A stretch of DNA of 64,000 bases from Neobacillus niacini (GTDB taxonomy: Bacteria; Bacillota; Bacilli; Bacillales; Cytobacillaceae): contig NZ_JAMBOB010000009.1 of NCBI RefSeq assembly GCF_023715415.1, positions 124,001 to 188,000 of the forward strand. Direction: 5' to 3'. The notes beneath the pieces were generated by a model. The model did not search any database, was not told the origin of the DNA, and saw only the letters and a list, made by a program, of their open reading frames with translations. Of the stretch, positions 27,901 through 35,649 are shown in pieces (positions within the stretch are counted from its first letter, which is position 1; each line of letters begins with the position of its first letter). The position numbers were made by a program, and so were the translations under genes.

Positions 27901-27947
27901 CGTGGATATTGAACTAATAGAAATATTAAAAGGTTGAGGTGAAATTA

Positions 27948-28610
27948 GTGATTAAGGCAATTATTTGTGACTTTGATGGGTTAATCATTGATACTGAATT
28001 CGCACTTTATGAGGCATTTTGTGAATTACTTAAAATAGAATCTAGTGAACTACCTATCGATGAATATGCTCATTATATTGGCACCGATTCAACTGCACTT
28101 TATAACTTCATTGTGAATAAAACAAACGGAATAATGACAAAAGAAGAAATCATTGAAAAATCACATACTTTACATAAGGAAAAACTGGAGTTTCCAATTC
28201 CCCGTGATGGAGTAGATGAATATTTAAAGGAAGCCAAAAGTAGAGGGTTGAAAATTGGATTAGCTTCTAGTTCCAATAGGGAGTGGGTAACTTATTTTCT
28301 TGAAAAAGTAAACCTTCTAGATTATTTTGATGTCATCCAAACCCGAGATGATGTAGAAAAAGTGAAACCTGATCCAACACTATATAAAAATGTTATCAAT
28401 CTATTAGGAATAGAACCATCTGAAGCAATTGCATTCGAAGACTCTGTAAATGGGTCAAAGGCGGCAATAGCGGCCGGACTGAAATGTGTTATTGTTCCGA
28501 ACAAGGTTACGGAGAATCTAGAATTTAAATCCTTTCATCTGCGATTAAATAGTATGAAAGAAAAGGAGCTCTATAAGGTTATAGAGAAAATTGAGACATT
28601 AAAAATTTAA
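27948..28610 (+). CDS. HAD-superfamily hydrolase (beta-phosphoglucomutase-like, subfamily IA)
   Basis: This 220-residue HAD protein has motif I ICDFDGLIIDTE (Asp nucleophile), motif II LASSSN (about 107), a conserved Lys in VEKVKPDP and motif IV AFEDSVNGSKAA. The cap insertion is of the beta-phosphoglucomutase/sugar phosphatase type. The GTG at 27948 is preferred because GAGGTG lies 6 nt upstream. As the last gene of the glucitol unit it may dephosphorylate or isomerise a sugar phosphate formed in the pathway. Substrate unknown. Confidence 0.85.
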   Translation: MIKAIICDFDGLIIDTEFALYEAFCELLKIESSELPIDEYAHYIGTDSTALYNFIVNKTNGIMTKEEIIEKSHTLHKEKLEFPIPRDGVDEYLKEAKSRGLKIGLASSSNREWVTYFLEKVNLLDYFDVIQTRDDVEKVKPDPTLYKNVINLLGIEPSEAIAFEDSVNGSKAAIAAGLKCVIVPNKVTENLEFKSFHLRLNSMKEKELYKVIEKIETLKI

Positions 28611-28651
28611 AACGATATACAACTACAAGTTTCGGTTACTGATAGATTAAT

Positions 28652-28684
28652 AAAGGCCATCCAGTGTTTTGGATGGCTTTTTCA
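28652..28684 (+). terminator. Terminator of the glucitol island
   Basis: AAGGCCATCC pairs with GGATGGCTTT, followed by a T-run. It is closely similar to the htpG terminator. Confidence 0.85.
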
Positions 28685-28698
28685 GCTTGTTTATAAAA
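28652..28698. repeat. Right flanking repeat of the glucitol island
   Basis: GGATGGCTTTTTCAGCTT, then GTTTATAAAA (28671-28698), repeats the sequence after htpG (21649-21675) with one extra T. The two copies enclose the SDR-to-HAD gene set, about 7.0 kb apart. Confidence 0.65.
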
Positions 28699-28703
28699 CT
28701 CTT

Positions 28704-31307
28704 TTAAACTCCCTTATAGGCTTTACGATAGATTTCAGCTAATTCTGTTACTAAAGGAAGCTTAGGGTTAGCAGTGGTACATTGGTCTTCGAATGCTTTA
28801 TCTGCCAGATAGTCAACCTTACTTTTGAACATATCAGCATCAATATTATTTGCTTCTATACTCATTGGAATGTCAAGCTCTTTTGCAAGACGGATGATTG
28901 CTTGAACAAGGCTTTCCACTCCTTCTTCCGTTGTGCTCGCAGGCAGTCCAAGTGTTCTTGCAATTTCCGCATAACGCTTATCTGCAACAAAGTGAGCGTA
29001 TTTCGGGAAAGCTGTAAATTTATTCGGTTTGGCAGCATTATAGCGAATAACATGTGGCAGTAATATTGTATTTGCACGTCCGTGAGCGATATGGAATTCT
29101 GAGCCAAGTTTATGGGCAAGGCTATGATTGATACCAAGGAAGGCATTCGCAAAGGCCATTCCAGCAATTGTTGAAGCGTTATGCACCTTCTCACGTGCCA
29201 ATTCGTCACTGCCATTTCGATATGCTCTTGGCAGGTATTCAAATACAAGCTGGATCGCTTTCATTGCAAGTCCATCTGTATAGTCGTTTGCCATACAAGA
29301 TACATATGCCTCAATGGCATGGGTCAATACATCCATTCCAGTATCAGCTGTAATATGCTTAGGAACCGTCATAACGAACTGTGGATCAATAATCGCTACA
29401 TCTGGTGTTAATTCATAATCGGCGAGCGGATATTTAATATTGGCTTCTTTATCAGTTATAACTGAGAATGAGGTTACTTCTGAACCTGTACCTGATGTAG
29501 TCGGAATCGCTACAAATTGTGCCTTTTCACCTAACTTAGGATATTTAACAATTCGTTTACGAATATCGAGAAATTTCTGCTTTAAACCAAAGAACTCAGT
29601 TTCTGGGTTTTCATAGAATAGCCACATCCCTTTAGCCGCATCCATCGCTGAGCCGCCGCCAAGGGCAATGATGACATCCGGCTGGAATTTAGCCATCATT
29701 TCGGTGCCCTTCATTACCGTTTCGATGGATGGGTCAGGTTCTACCTCAGAAAAAATCTCACAATGAACATAATCTGGACGTTTTCTTAAATAATAAAGGA
29801 CCTTATCAACATAGCCAAGCTTCACCATTCCAGGGTCCGTTACAATGAATGCTTTAGAAATTTTCGGCATTTTCGCTAAATACTGAGTTGAATTTTTCTC
29901 AAAATAGATTTTGGACGGTACTTTAAACCATTGCATATTAACATTCCTTTGGGCTACTTTTTTAATATTGATTAAATGAATCGCACCAACGTTAGTAGAA
30001 ACAGAGTTTCCTCCATATGAACCACAGCCAAGTGTAAGAGATGGCATATAAGCATTGTAGATATCACCGATGGCACCTTGTGAAGAAGGGGCATTGACAA
30101 TGATTCTTCCAGCTTTCATCCGGTATCCATACTGCTTAATGACATTTTGGTCTTGGGAATGGATAACGGCAGAATGTCCTAAACCGCCAAATTCTAACAT
30201 TTCTTCTGCTCTATTTAGCCCTTCTTCCAGACTGCTAACCTTATAACATGCAAGGACAGGACTTAACTTTTCTCTTGATAGCGGGTAATCTGGTCCAACA
30301 CCATTTAATTCAGCTACAAGAATCTTTGTGTTTTCAGGAACGATTACTCCCGCCGAAGCGGCAATTTTGCTAGCAGCCATTCCAACAATATTCGGGTTAA
30401 CCGCACATGATTTTTCATTAATCACTAATTTTTCAACTTTTGCTTTTTCTTCTTCATTTAAAAAATAACAGTTATTTGCAATCATTTCATTTTTGACTTG
30501 GGAATAAATTTCTTTATCAATAATAACGGCTTGTTCAGATGCACAAATCATTCCATTGTCAAACGTCTTTGATAAAATCAAGTCATTCACTGCTTGATGA
30601 ATATTGGCTGATTTCTCCATATAGCATGGAACGTTACCCGGTCCGACACCGAGGGCTGGTTTACCAGAGCTATAAGCGGATTTAACCATTCCTGCGCCGC
30701 CAGTTGCAAGGATCATGGATATCTTTGCGTGATTCATCAATGCTTGTGTAGCCTCAATGGATGGCGTCTCAATCCATTGGATGCAATTCTCAGGAGCACC
30801 TGCCTTTATCGCTGCATCCCTAAGGATTCTTGCTGCCTCACTGCTGCATTTTTGTGCAGAAGGGTGGAAGGCGAAAACGATTGGATTTCTCGTTTTTATC
30901 GAAATAAGAGACTTAAACATCGTTGTTGATGTGGGATTGGTTACTGGTGTAACTCCTGCAATCACCCCAACCGGTTCGGCAATTTCGATAATTCCTTCGT
31001 GTTCATTTTCGTTAATGATTCCGACGGTTTTATCATATTTGATATTATGATAGACATATTCAGTCGCAAACATATTTTTAATGATTTTATCTTCATAAAC
31101 TCCTCGTTTGGTTTCCTCAACAGCAAGTTTTGCAAGCTGCATATGCTGATCAAGGCCAGCCAAGGCCATTTGCTTCACAATCGTATCAATCATTTCTTGG
31201 TCAAAGCTGCGGAATTCTTCTAACGCTTTTAGACCATTTTCCACCAAGGTATCCACCATTGTAGTTACACTATCCACATCTTTGCCCATTTTTTCTGCCA
31301 CTGCCAT
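28704..31307 (-). CDS. adhE: Bifunctional acetaldehyde-CoA / alcohol dehydrogenase
   Basis: This 867-residue fusion has an N-terminal CoA-acylating aldehyde dehydrogenase domain (about 1-440, nucleophile Cys255 in NGMICASEQAV) and a C-terminal iron-dependent alcohol dehydrogenase (about 455-865). The latter shows GGGSAMDAAKGMWLFYE, PTTSGTGSEVT and the iron-ligand segment HSLAHKLGSEFHIAHGRAN. It reduces acetyl-CoA to ethanol, recycling two NADH during fermentation, and such proteins form filaments called spirosomes. GGAGG lies 7 nt before the ATG. A perfect Rex operator lies 27 bp upstream of the start, so expression should rise when NADH is high. Confidence 0.96.
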   Translation of the reverse strand: MAVAEKMGKDVDSVTTMVDTLVENGLKALEEFRSFDQEMIDTIVKQMALAGLDQHMQLAKLAVEETKRGVYEDKIIKNMFATEYVYHNIKYDKTVGIINENEHEGIIEIAEPVGVIAGVTPVTNPTSTTMFKSLISIKTRNPIVFAFHPSAQKCSSEAARILRDAAIKAGAPENCIQWIETPSIEATQALMNHAKISMILATGGAGMVKSAYSSGKPALGVGPGNVPCYMEKSANIHQAVNDLILSKTFDNGMICASEQAVIIDKEIYSQVKNEMIANNCYFLNEEEKAKVEKLVINEKSCAVNPNIVGMAASKIAASAGVIVPENTKILVAELNGVGPDYPLSREKLSPVLACYKVSSLEEGLNRAEEMLEFGGLGHSAVIHSQDQNVIKQYGYRMKAGRIIVNAPSSQGAIGDIYNAYMPSLTLGCGSYGGNSVSTNVGAIHLINIKKVAQRNVNMQWFKVPSKIYFEKNSTQYLAKMPKISKAFIVTDPGMVKLGYVDKVLYYLRKRPDYVHCEIFSEVEPDPSIETVMKGTEMMAKFQPDVIIALGGGSAMDAAKGMWLFYENPETEFFGLKQKFLDIRKRIVKYPKLGEKAQFVAIPTTSGTGSEVTSFSVITDKEANIKYPLADYELTPDVAIIDPQFVMTVPKHITADTGMDVLTHAIEAYVSCMANDYTDGLAMKAIQLVFEYLPRAYRNGSDELAREKVHNASTIAGMAFANAFLGINHSLAHKLGSEFHIAHGRANTILLPHVIRYNAAKPNKFTAFPKYAHFVADKRYAEIARTLGLPASTTEEGVESLVQAIIRLAKELDIPMSIEANNIDADMFKSKVDYLADKAFEDQCTTANPKLPLVTELAEIYRKAYKGV

Positions 31308-31333
31308 TTTAATTCCTCCAATTACTCAAGACT

Positions 31334-31351
31334 TTGTGAAGTATTTCACAA
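31334..31351. promoter_or_regulatory. Rex operator upstream of adhE
   Basis: TTGTGAAGTATTTCACAA matches the Rex consensus TTGTGAANNNNTTCACAA at every defined position. It lies immediately upstream of adhE on the minus strand. Rex senses the NADH/NAD+ ratio and represses fermentation genes in aerobic conditions. Confidence 0.92.
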
Positions 31352-31400
31352 GAATTTATAAAAAAATAATTACAAACAGAATTTAGATGAACTTACATGG

Positions 31401-31628
31401 TTACTCGCATACAGGGTTACGTGGTATCTTTTCAAAGGAGATGTCAGTAAGGACCTTTGAATATTGTTTTACAAGGATGACAAAGTTTACTGTCCATATA
31501 TAACTAGGAATGTTTTCGTTATCTTTAAACATCATCGCCTCAAATTCATCACCAACAGTTTCTTCAAAGGTTTCTTGTGTATAGGTTTCAGAGTCTGTTG
31601 AAAAGGATCGCCATTCGCAAAGCATCAT
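31401..31628 (-). CDS. Small hypothetical protein upstream of adhE
   Basis: This 75-residue, acidic, soluble protein (MMLCEWRSFSTDSETYTQET at the N terminus; VNFVILVKQYSKVLTD in the middle) has no recognised domain. AAGGAG lies 9 nt before the ATG, supporting a real gene. It is on the same strand as adhE, about 93 bp from it, with the Rex site in between. A second Rex-like site lies 60 bp upstream of its start, so it may belong to the anaerobic regulon. No function is claimed. Confidence 0.65.
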   Translation of the reverse strand: MMLCEWRSFSTDSETYTQETFEETVGDEFEAMMFKDNENIPSYIWTVNFVILVKQYSKVLTDISFEKIPRNPVCE

Positions 31629-31687
31629 GTCATATCACTCCTTGTGGTCTTTATAGTTTTATATTACCATCGATTTTTAATAAAAGT

Positions 31688-31705
31688 TTGTGAAATATTG
31701 AACAA
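31688..31705. promoter_or_regulatory. Possible second, degenerate Rex site
   Basis: On the minus strand the sequence TTGTTCAATATTTCACAA matches 12 of 14 defined Rex positions, with one half perfect (TTCACAA). It lies 60 bp upstream of the small gene ending at 31628. Confidence 0.4.
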
Positions 31706-31794
31706 ACTTTGAACTATTAACAAATATACAAAAAATGGTCCTTTTTACCTAAATGGAGGACGAGAGGCAAAAAAACAGCCCATTTGATGGACTG

Positions 31795-32184
31795 TTAGTT
31801 ATCTTGTTTTTCTTTATCAAACCAAAGCAGTTCTTGATCTTCTTCATCGCCATTATAGTTGATAAGAATCTCTTCGCCTGCTTTAATGTCTTTGTACGCA
31901 AAAAAGTCAAAGGTATGGTTTGGAAAATTTATCTCATAAGTAGCATTTGGTTGATAGGAATGATTAAATAGCATTCCGTAACCTAAGAGAAGGCATGTAT
32001 GATTGATTCCATATTCAAACGCATAATCAGCAAGCAGTGTCTTTTCAATATGTTCATGCTCCGCATTTGGATAGGCGATAACGGGTGCTTCATGAATCAG
32101 TTCGCCTTTTTTTATATCACGTGTTGCAAATACACCCCTATTGAACTCACCATCGCTGAGTGTTGATGTTTTAATTTCTATCAT
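31795..32184 (-). CDS. SET-domain protein
   Basis: This compact 129-residue protein shows SET lysine-methyltransferase signatures: RGVFATRDIKKGELIHEAP near the start, MLFNHSYQPNATYEI (NHS plus PN motif) and AGEEILINYNG (the GEE-xx-xNY motif). These motifs bind S-adenosylmethionine and line the lysine channel in the family. The ATG at 32184 with AGGTG upstream is preferred over the GTG at 32193. It lacks pre- and post-SET regions, so it is a minimal bacterial version. It stands alone; its target protein and whether it is active are unknown. Confidence 0.85.
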   Translation of the reverse strand: MIEIKTSTLSDGEFNRGVFATRDIKKGELIHEAPVIAYPNAEHEHIEKTLLADYAFEYGINHTCLLLGYGMLFNHSYQPNATYEINFPNHTFDFFAYKDIKAGEEILINYNGDEEDQELLWFDKEKQDN

Positions 32185-32303
32185 GATTGTCACCTACATA
32201 CTTTCTATGAAGTCAGTTATCCTACTAGTTTGACAGGTAATGGCCTTGAAATCAACCGTTTTTCGGTTAACTCGCATGATAGTATGTCTAATAAGCTCGA
32301 AAA

Positions 32304-34034
32304 TTAATCAGAACTGATGTTAATATGTTCGAAATTTGATACCTTAAACAAGCCTTTGTCCGTAAGCTTTAGTTCCGGAATGACGGGAAGAGCTAAAAAG
32401 GAAAGGGTTAAAAAAGGATTGAAATGATGATTTGCGCAAAGCTTATCAAGAGCAATATGAAGGTTATTTAGACTCGTATAAACTTCCCGGTAAGGAGAGT
32501 CGGAGATTAACCCTGCAATGGGCAATTCTAATGATGCCAGGATTTGACCATCATTAATGACAATCATCCCACCCTGCATTTCTTTAATGGTATTTGCGGC
32601 TAGTACCATATCATCGTCGTTGGTTCCAGCAATAATGAGATTATGTGAATCATGGGCAATCGTGGTGGCAATAGCACCATTTTTTAACCCTAGGCCTTTG
32701 ACAATTCCTAAACCAATTTGCTTTGTCATATGGTGGCGCTCAATTACGGCTAGCTTTAATTGATCAGCTGCAATAGAGGGCTGGAAGAATCCTTGATTGC
32801 AAATATCGACTTCTTCCATGATATGCCGTGTGATAAGGCTGTTAGGAATGATTTCAATGATGTTTGCTTTTTTAGAGGATAAAGAGATAGTTAAATTACT
32901 TTTCAAGATTTCATCAAAGTGAACAGATTGATTCATAAAATTCTCATGGTTGTTACTGCAATCAAGTATCAATTTTCCATCTTGGACGACTGCCATTCCA
33001 TCCTTGTATACATGTGATATTTTGATTGTTTCCAGGTCATCCACAAAGGAAAAATCTGCTTTGTAACCTGCTGCAATCGCCCCTTTTTCTTGAAGCCCGA
33101 AACATTCTGCTGCATTGATGGTAGCCATTTGAATAGCAGTTATAGGGGAAAGTCCTTCTGCAATCGCCAGCCTTACGTTATGATCAATGCTGCCCTCGAG
33201 TACAAGGTCGTCAAGATGTTTATCATCCGTTACAAATAAACACCTGCGGGAATTGTACCGATTTACAACCGGAATCAAATTGCGTAAATCCCTAGCAACC
33301 GTACCCTCACGAATCATTAAATACATTCCGCTCCTAAGGCGCTCTTTCGCTTCTTGCGCTGTGGTACATTCATGGTCTGTCACAATCCCTGCAGCCATAT
33401 ACACATTTATATCTCTCTCAGACAACCCTGCTGCATGACCATCGACTTTTTTGCCATGTCGTTTTGCATCAGATATTTTATTCAGCATATCCTCCTCAGC
33501 ATGAAGAACGGCAGGGAAATTCATGACCTCTGCTAATCCCAGGATTCGTGGATGTTGGTAAAAGGGTTTTAAATTCTCTGCTTTTAAAATTGCACCTGAG
33601 TTTTCGAAGCTTGTCGCAGGAACACAAGAAGGCAGCATAAAATAAAAATCGAAGGGAAGGTTCTCAGAAGAATCTAGCATATATTGAATACCCGCTGTGC
33701 CGGATACATTTGCAATCTCGTGGGGATCGGCAATAACGGTCGTTACTCCATGCGGCAGCAGGACTTTTGCGAATTCACTTGGTGTCACCAAGGAAGATTC
33801 GATATGAACATGACCATCAATAAAGGCAGGAAGGACATACCTTCCCTTAGCATCAACAATATTTTTCCCAGTATAGTGTCCAATCCCTGCGAAATACCCA
33901 TCTACAATCGCAATATCTTCTTCTATTATTTCTCCATTAAAAACATCCACAATTCTCCCATTTTTAATGACGGTATCCGCAGGTTCTTTTCCTGAAGCCA
34001 CAGAGATTCTTCGCCGTATTTGACTTCTGTCCAT
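32304..34034 (-). CDS. ade: Adenine deaminase
   Basis: This 576-residue amidohydrolase-superfamily enzyme of the Ade type has normal length. The metal-binding FIDGHVHIES (about 65-74), the FVTDDKHLDDL segment and a C-terminal domain (VKGLGLKNGAIATTIAHDSHN) identify it. It converts adenine to hypoxanthine and ammonia in purine salvage. It lies directly downstream of guanine deaminase on the same strand, with 24 bp between them, so the two base deaminases are probably cotranscribed. They face away from the urate catabolic operon, which uses the downstream products. Confidence 0.93.
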   Translation of the reverse strand: MDRSQIRRRISVASGKEPADTVIKNGRIVDVFNGEIIEEDIAIVDGYFAGIGHYTGKNIVDAKGRYVLPAFIDGHVHIESSLVTPSEFAKVLLPHGVTTVIADPHEIANVSGTAGIQYMLDSSENLPFDFYFMLPSCVPATSFENSGAILKAENLKPFYQHPRILGLAEVMNFPAVLHAEEDMLNKISDAKRHGKKVDGHAAGLSERDINVYMAAGIVTDHECTTAQEAKERLRSGMYLMIREGTVARDLRNLIPVVNRYNSRRCLFVTDDKHLDDLVLEGSIDHNVRLAIAEGLSPITAIQMATINAAECFGLQEKGAIAAGYKADFSFVDDLETIKISHVYKDGMAVVQDGKLILDCSNNHENFMNQSVHFDEILKSNLTISLSSKKANIIEIIPNSLITRHIMEEVDICNQGFFQPSIAADQLKLAVIERHHMTKQIGLGIVKGLGLKNGAIATTIAHDSHNLIIAGTNDDDMVLAANTIKEMQGGMIVINDGQILASLELPIAGLISDSPYREVYTSLNNLHIALDKLCANHHFNPFLTLSFLALPVIPELKLTDKGLFKVSNFEHINISSD

Positions 34035-34058
34035 TGCCTAACACCCTCTACTCTTAAA

Positions 34059-34529
34059 TTAGTATTCTACTTTGTTATTAGTACCTTCCCATGTACGAAA
34101 AGGTAGATCTCCTTTGTCAGTGAAAATTTGTTTCATGGGAATTTTTCGATGTTCTACCGGAAGTTCCAGCTGCTCGTAAATGAATTGATCATCAAACCCA
34201 ATCTTTGCTGCATCCTGTTTCGTACAGGCATAATATACAGCCTTTGGTCTTGCCCAATAAATGGCACCGATGCACATTGGACAAGGTTCGCAGCTTGTAT
34301 AAATTTCACAATCTGTCAGCTGAAAATCGTTTAAATACTTGCATGCATTACGAATCGCCTGGACTTCTGCATGTGCTGTTGGATCGTTTGAAGCCGTTAC
34401 CTCATTTCGTCCAATACCAATTATTTTTCCGTCTTTTACCACAATGGCCCCGAACGGACCGCCGTGATTGGATAGAACATTCTGGAGCGCTTCATCGATC
34501 GCTTTTTGCATGAAATGAATATCTGACAT
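34059..34529 (-). CDS. guaD: Guanine deaminase (cytidine deaminase fold)
   Basis: This 156-residue zinc-dependent deaminase has the same length as B. subtilis GuaD and the catalytic motifs THAEVQAI-type HAE (TAHAEVQAI, about 52) and SCEPCPMCIGAIYWAR (PCxxC, about 83). It converts guanine to xanthine, feeding purine catabolism. GGAGAGG lies before the ATG. It pairs with adenine deaminase in one transcription unit, divergent from the urate operon. Confidence 0.92.
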   Translation of the reverse strand: MSDIHFMQKAIDEALQNVLSNHGGPFGAIVVKDGKIIGIGRNEVTASNDPTAHAEVQAIRNACKYLNDFQLTDCEIYTSCEPCPMCIGAIYWARPKAVYYACTKQDAAKIGFDDQFIYEQLELPVEHRKIPMKQIFTDKGDLPFRTWEGTNNKVEY

Positions 34530-34864
34530 GTAACCTCTCCATTCTTTCGTATAATTTTATTTATAAAATACGCTTGATAGGCCCCAAACATGTTGGGGTT
34601 TTGTGAAAGTTAGGTCGTTTATTTACATTATTCAGTATCATACATAGATTTTCTTACTTGTTGTTAGCTTTGCTGCCATCCTTTTTCAGGTAAAAAAAAT
34701 GATGGTAGATTATTTGACACTTATGTAGCATTCAAACAATTTATGATGCATTTATTTAAATAGAGAGAAGGGATGAGTATTTTTAAGGGGTTTAGAATAT
34801 ATATAGTTTTACAGTAGCCCATGGCTATAGAGCAGGAAATTTTTGAAAAGGGAGAGGTGAAGGC
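34530..34864. other. 335-bp divergent intergenic region between purine salvage and urate genes
   Basis: No open frame with a ribosome binding site is seen. The clearest element is a hairpin, CCCCAA-CATG-TTGGGG (34580-34595 region), followed by TTTT on the plus strand. It would sit in the leader of guaD on the minus strand. A TTGACA occurs at 34714-34719 but without a well-spaced -10. I do not see the conserved core of a purine riboswitch. Confidence 0.45.
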
Positions 34865-35365
34865 TTGGGTATAAATAGTGAGGAAGTAAATCAAATGAAC
34901 AGGAAGGAGTTTATACAAAAGGTAGGCTGGGTGTTTGAACACTCACCGTGGGTGACTTCCGCAGCTTGGGAGAATGGGCCGTTTGAATCGCATGATCACC
35001 TTTTACAAACGATGATTAAAATTGTTCAAAATGCAGAGGAACCTATGAAGTTAGCTTTACTTCGCGCACATCCAGACTTAGGATCTAGATTGCAAATGTC
35101 AGAGGTCTCCCAGAAAGAACAAGCTGTAGCCGGGCTTGATCAGCTTACAATGGAGGAATTTGAGGAGTTTGTTTCCCTTAATCAGCAATATGTCCAGAAA
35201 TTTAATTTTCCCTTTATTCTGGCTGTGAAGGGTCAAAGTAAAGAAAGTATTCTTGCTGCCATGAAACAAAGGATTCATCATGCTTACCATGAAGAGTTTA
35301 CCATAGCGTTACATGAAGTCTATAAAATCGCTGGCTTCCGGTTGAATGATATTTTCAAAAGTTAA
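34865..35365 (+). CDS. OHCU decarboxylase (urate catabolism)
   Basis: This 166-residue 2-oxo-4-hydroxy-4-carboxy-5-ureidoimidazoline decarboxylase catalyses the last step from urate to S-allantoin. Family motifs are VFEHSPWVTSAAW (about 22-34), LLRAHPDLGSRL (catalytic His region, about 65) and a C-terminal helix ending KIAGFRLNDIF. The TTG start is favoured by GGGAGAGGTGAAGGC upstream and gives the usual short leader before the domain. In B. subtilis this domain is the N-terminal part of PucL, fused to uricase; here it is a separate gene, with four tandem repeats before the uricase gene. Confidence 0.9.
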   Translation: MGINSEEVNQMNRKEFIQKVGWVFEHSPWVTSAAWENGPFESHDHLLQTMIKIVQNAEEPMKLALLRAHPDLGSRLQMSEVSQKEQAVAGLDQLTMEEFEEFVSLNQQYVQKFNFPFILAVKGQSKESILAAMKQRIHHAYHEEFTIALHEVYKIAGFRLNDIFKS

Positions 35366-35391
35366 TAGAGTTTGTCCTTTTAGATGCAATG

Positions 35392-35595
35392 GGAGTGACC
35401 GAAGGGGAGAAAAAGCAGGGCTTACGGTCAATGCAGAGTGTCTGGAGTGACCGAAGCAAAGAAAAAGCAGGGCTTACGGTCAATGCAGAGTGTCTGGAGT
35501 GACCGAAGCAAAGAAAAAGCAGGGCTTACGGTCAATGCAGAGTGCCTGGAGTGACCGAAGCAAAGAAAAAGCAGGACTTACGGTAAATGCAGAGC
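35392..35595. repeat. Four tandem copies of a 52-bp palindromic repeat
   Basis: Copies start at 35392, 35444, 35496 and 35548, exactly 52 bp apart. Copies two to four are almost identical, and copy one differs only near GAAGGGGAG. Within each, TGACCG-AAGC pairs with GCTT-A-CGGTCA around a loop containing GAAAAAGCAGG, giving a 10-bp stem with one bulged A. The opening GGAGTGACCGAAG and GAAAAAGC loop are shared with the pair at 19491-19585. The array lies in the gap between two cotranscribed urate genes, so it is probably transcribed. Confidence 0.9.
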
Positions 35596-35649
35596 TACCA
35601 TAATCTATTTTTTCCAAGCCTGCAAAAAAAGCTAAAGGAGGCTACTGCT

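Noticed and set aside
28782..29411. Plus-strand frames opposite adhE
   Set aside because: They lack ribosome binding sites and are shadows of the adhE coding frame.
34530..34864. Purine riboswitch ahead of guaD or the urate genes
   Set aside because: The conserved three-way-junction sequences of purine riboswitches were not found; only a simple CCCCAA/TTGGGG hairpin is visible.
35392..35595. CRISPR array
   Set aside because: The units are identical over their whole length at a strict 52-bp period with no unique spacers, and no cas genes are present. It is a tandem palindromic repeat.
35587..35649. 21-residue N-terminal extension of uricase
   Set aside because: It begins inside the last repeat copy and lacks similarity to uricases; AAAGGAGG directly precedes the ATG at 35650.
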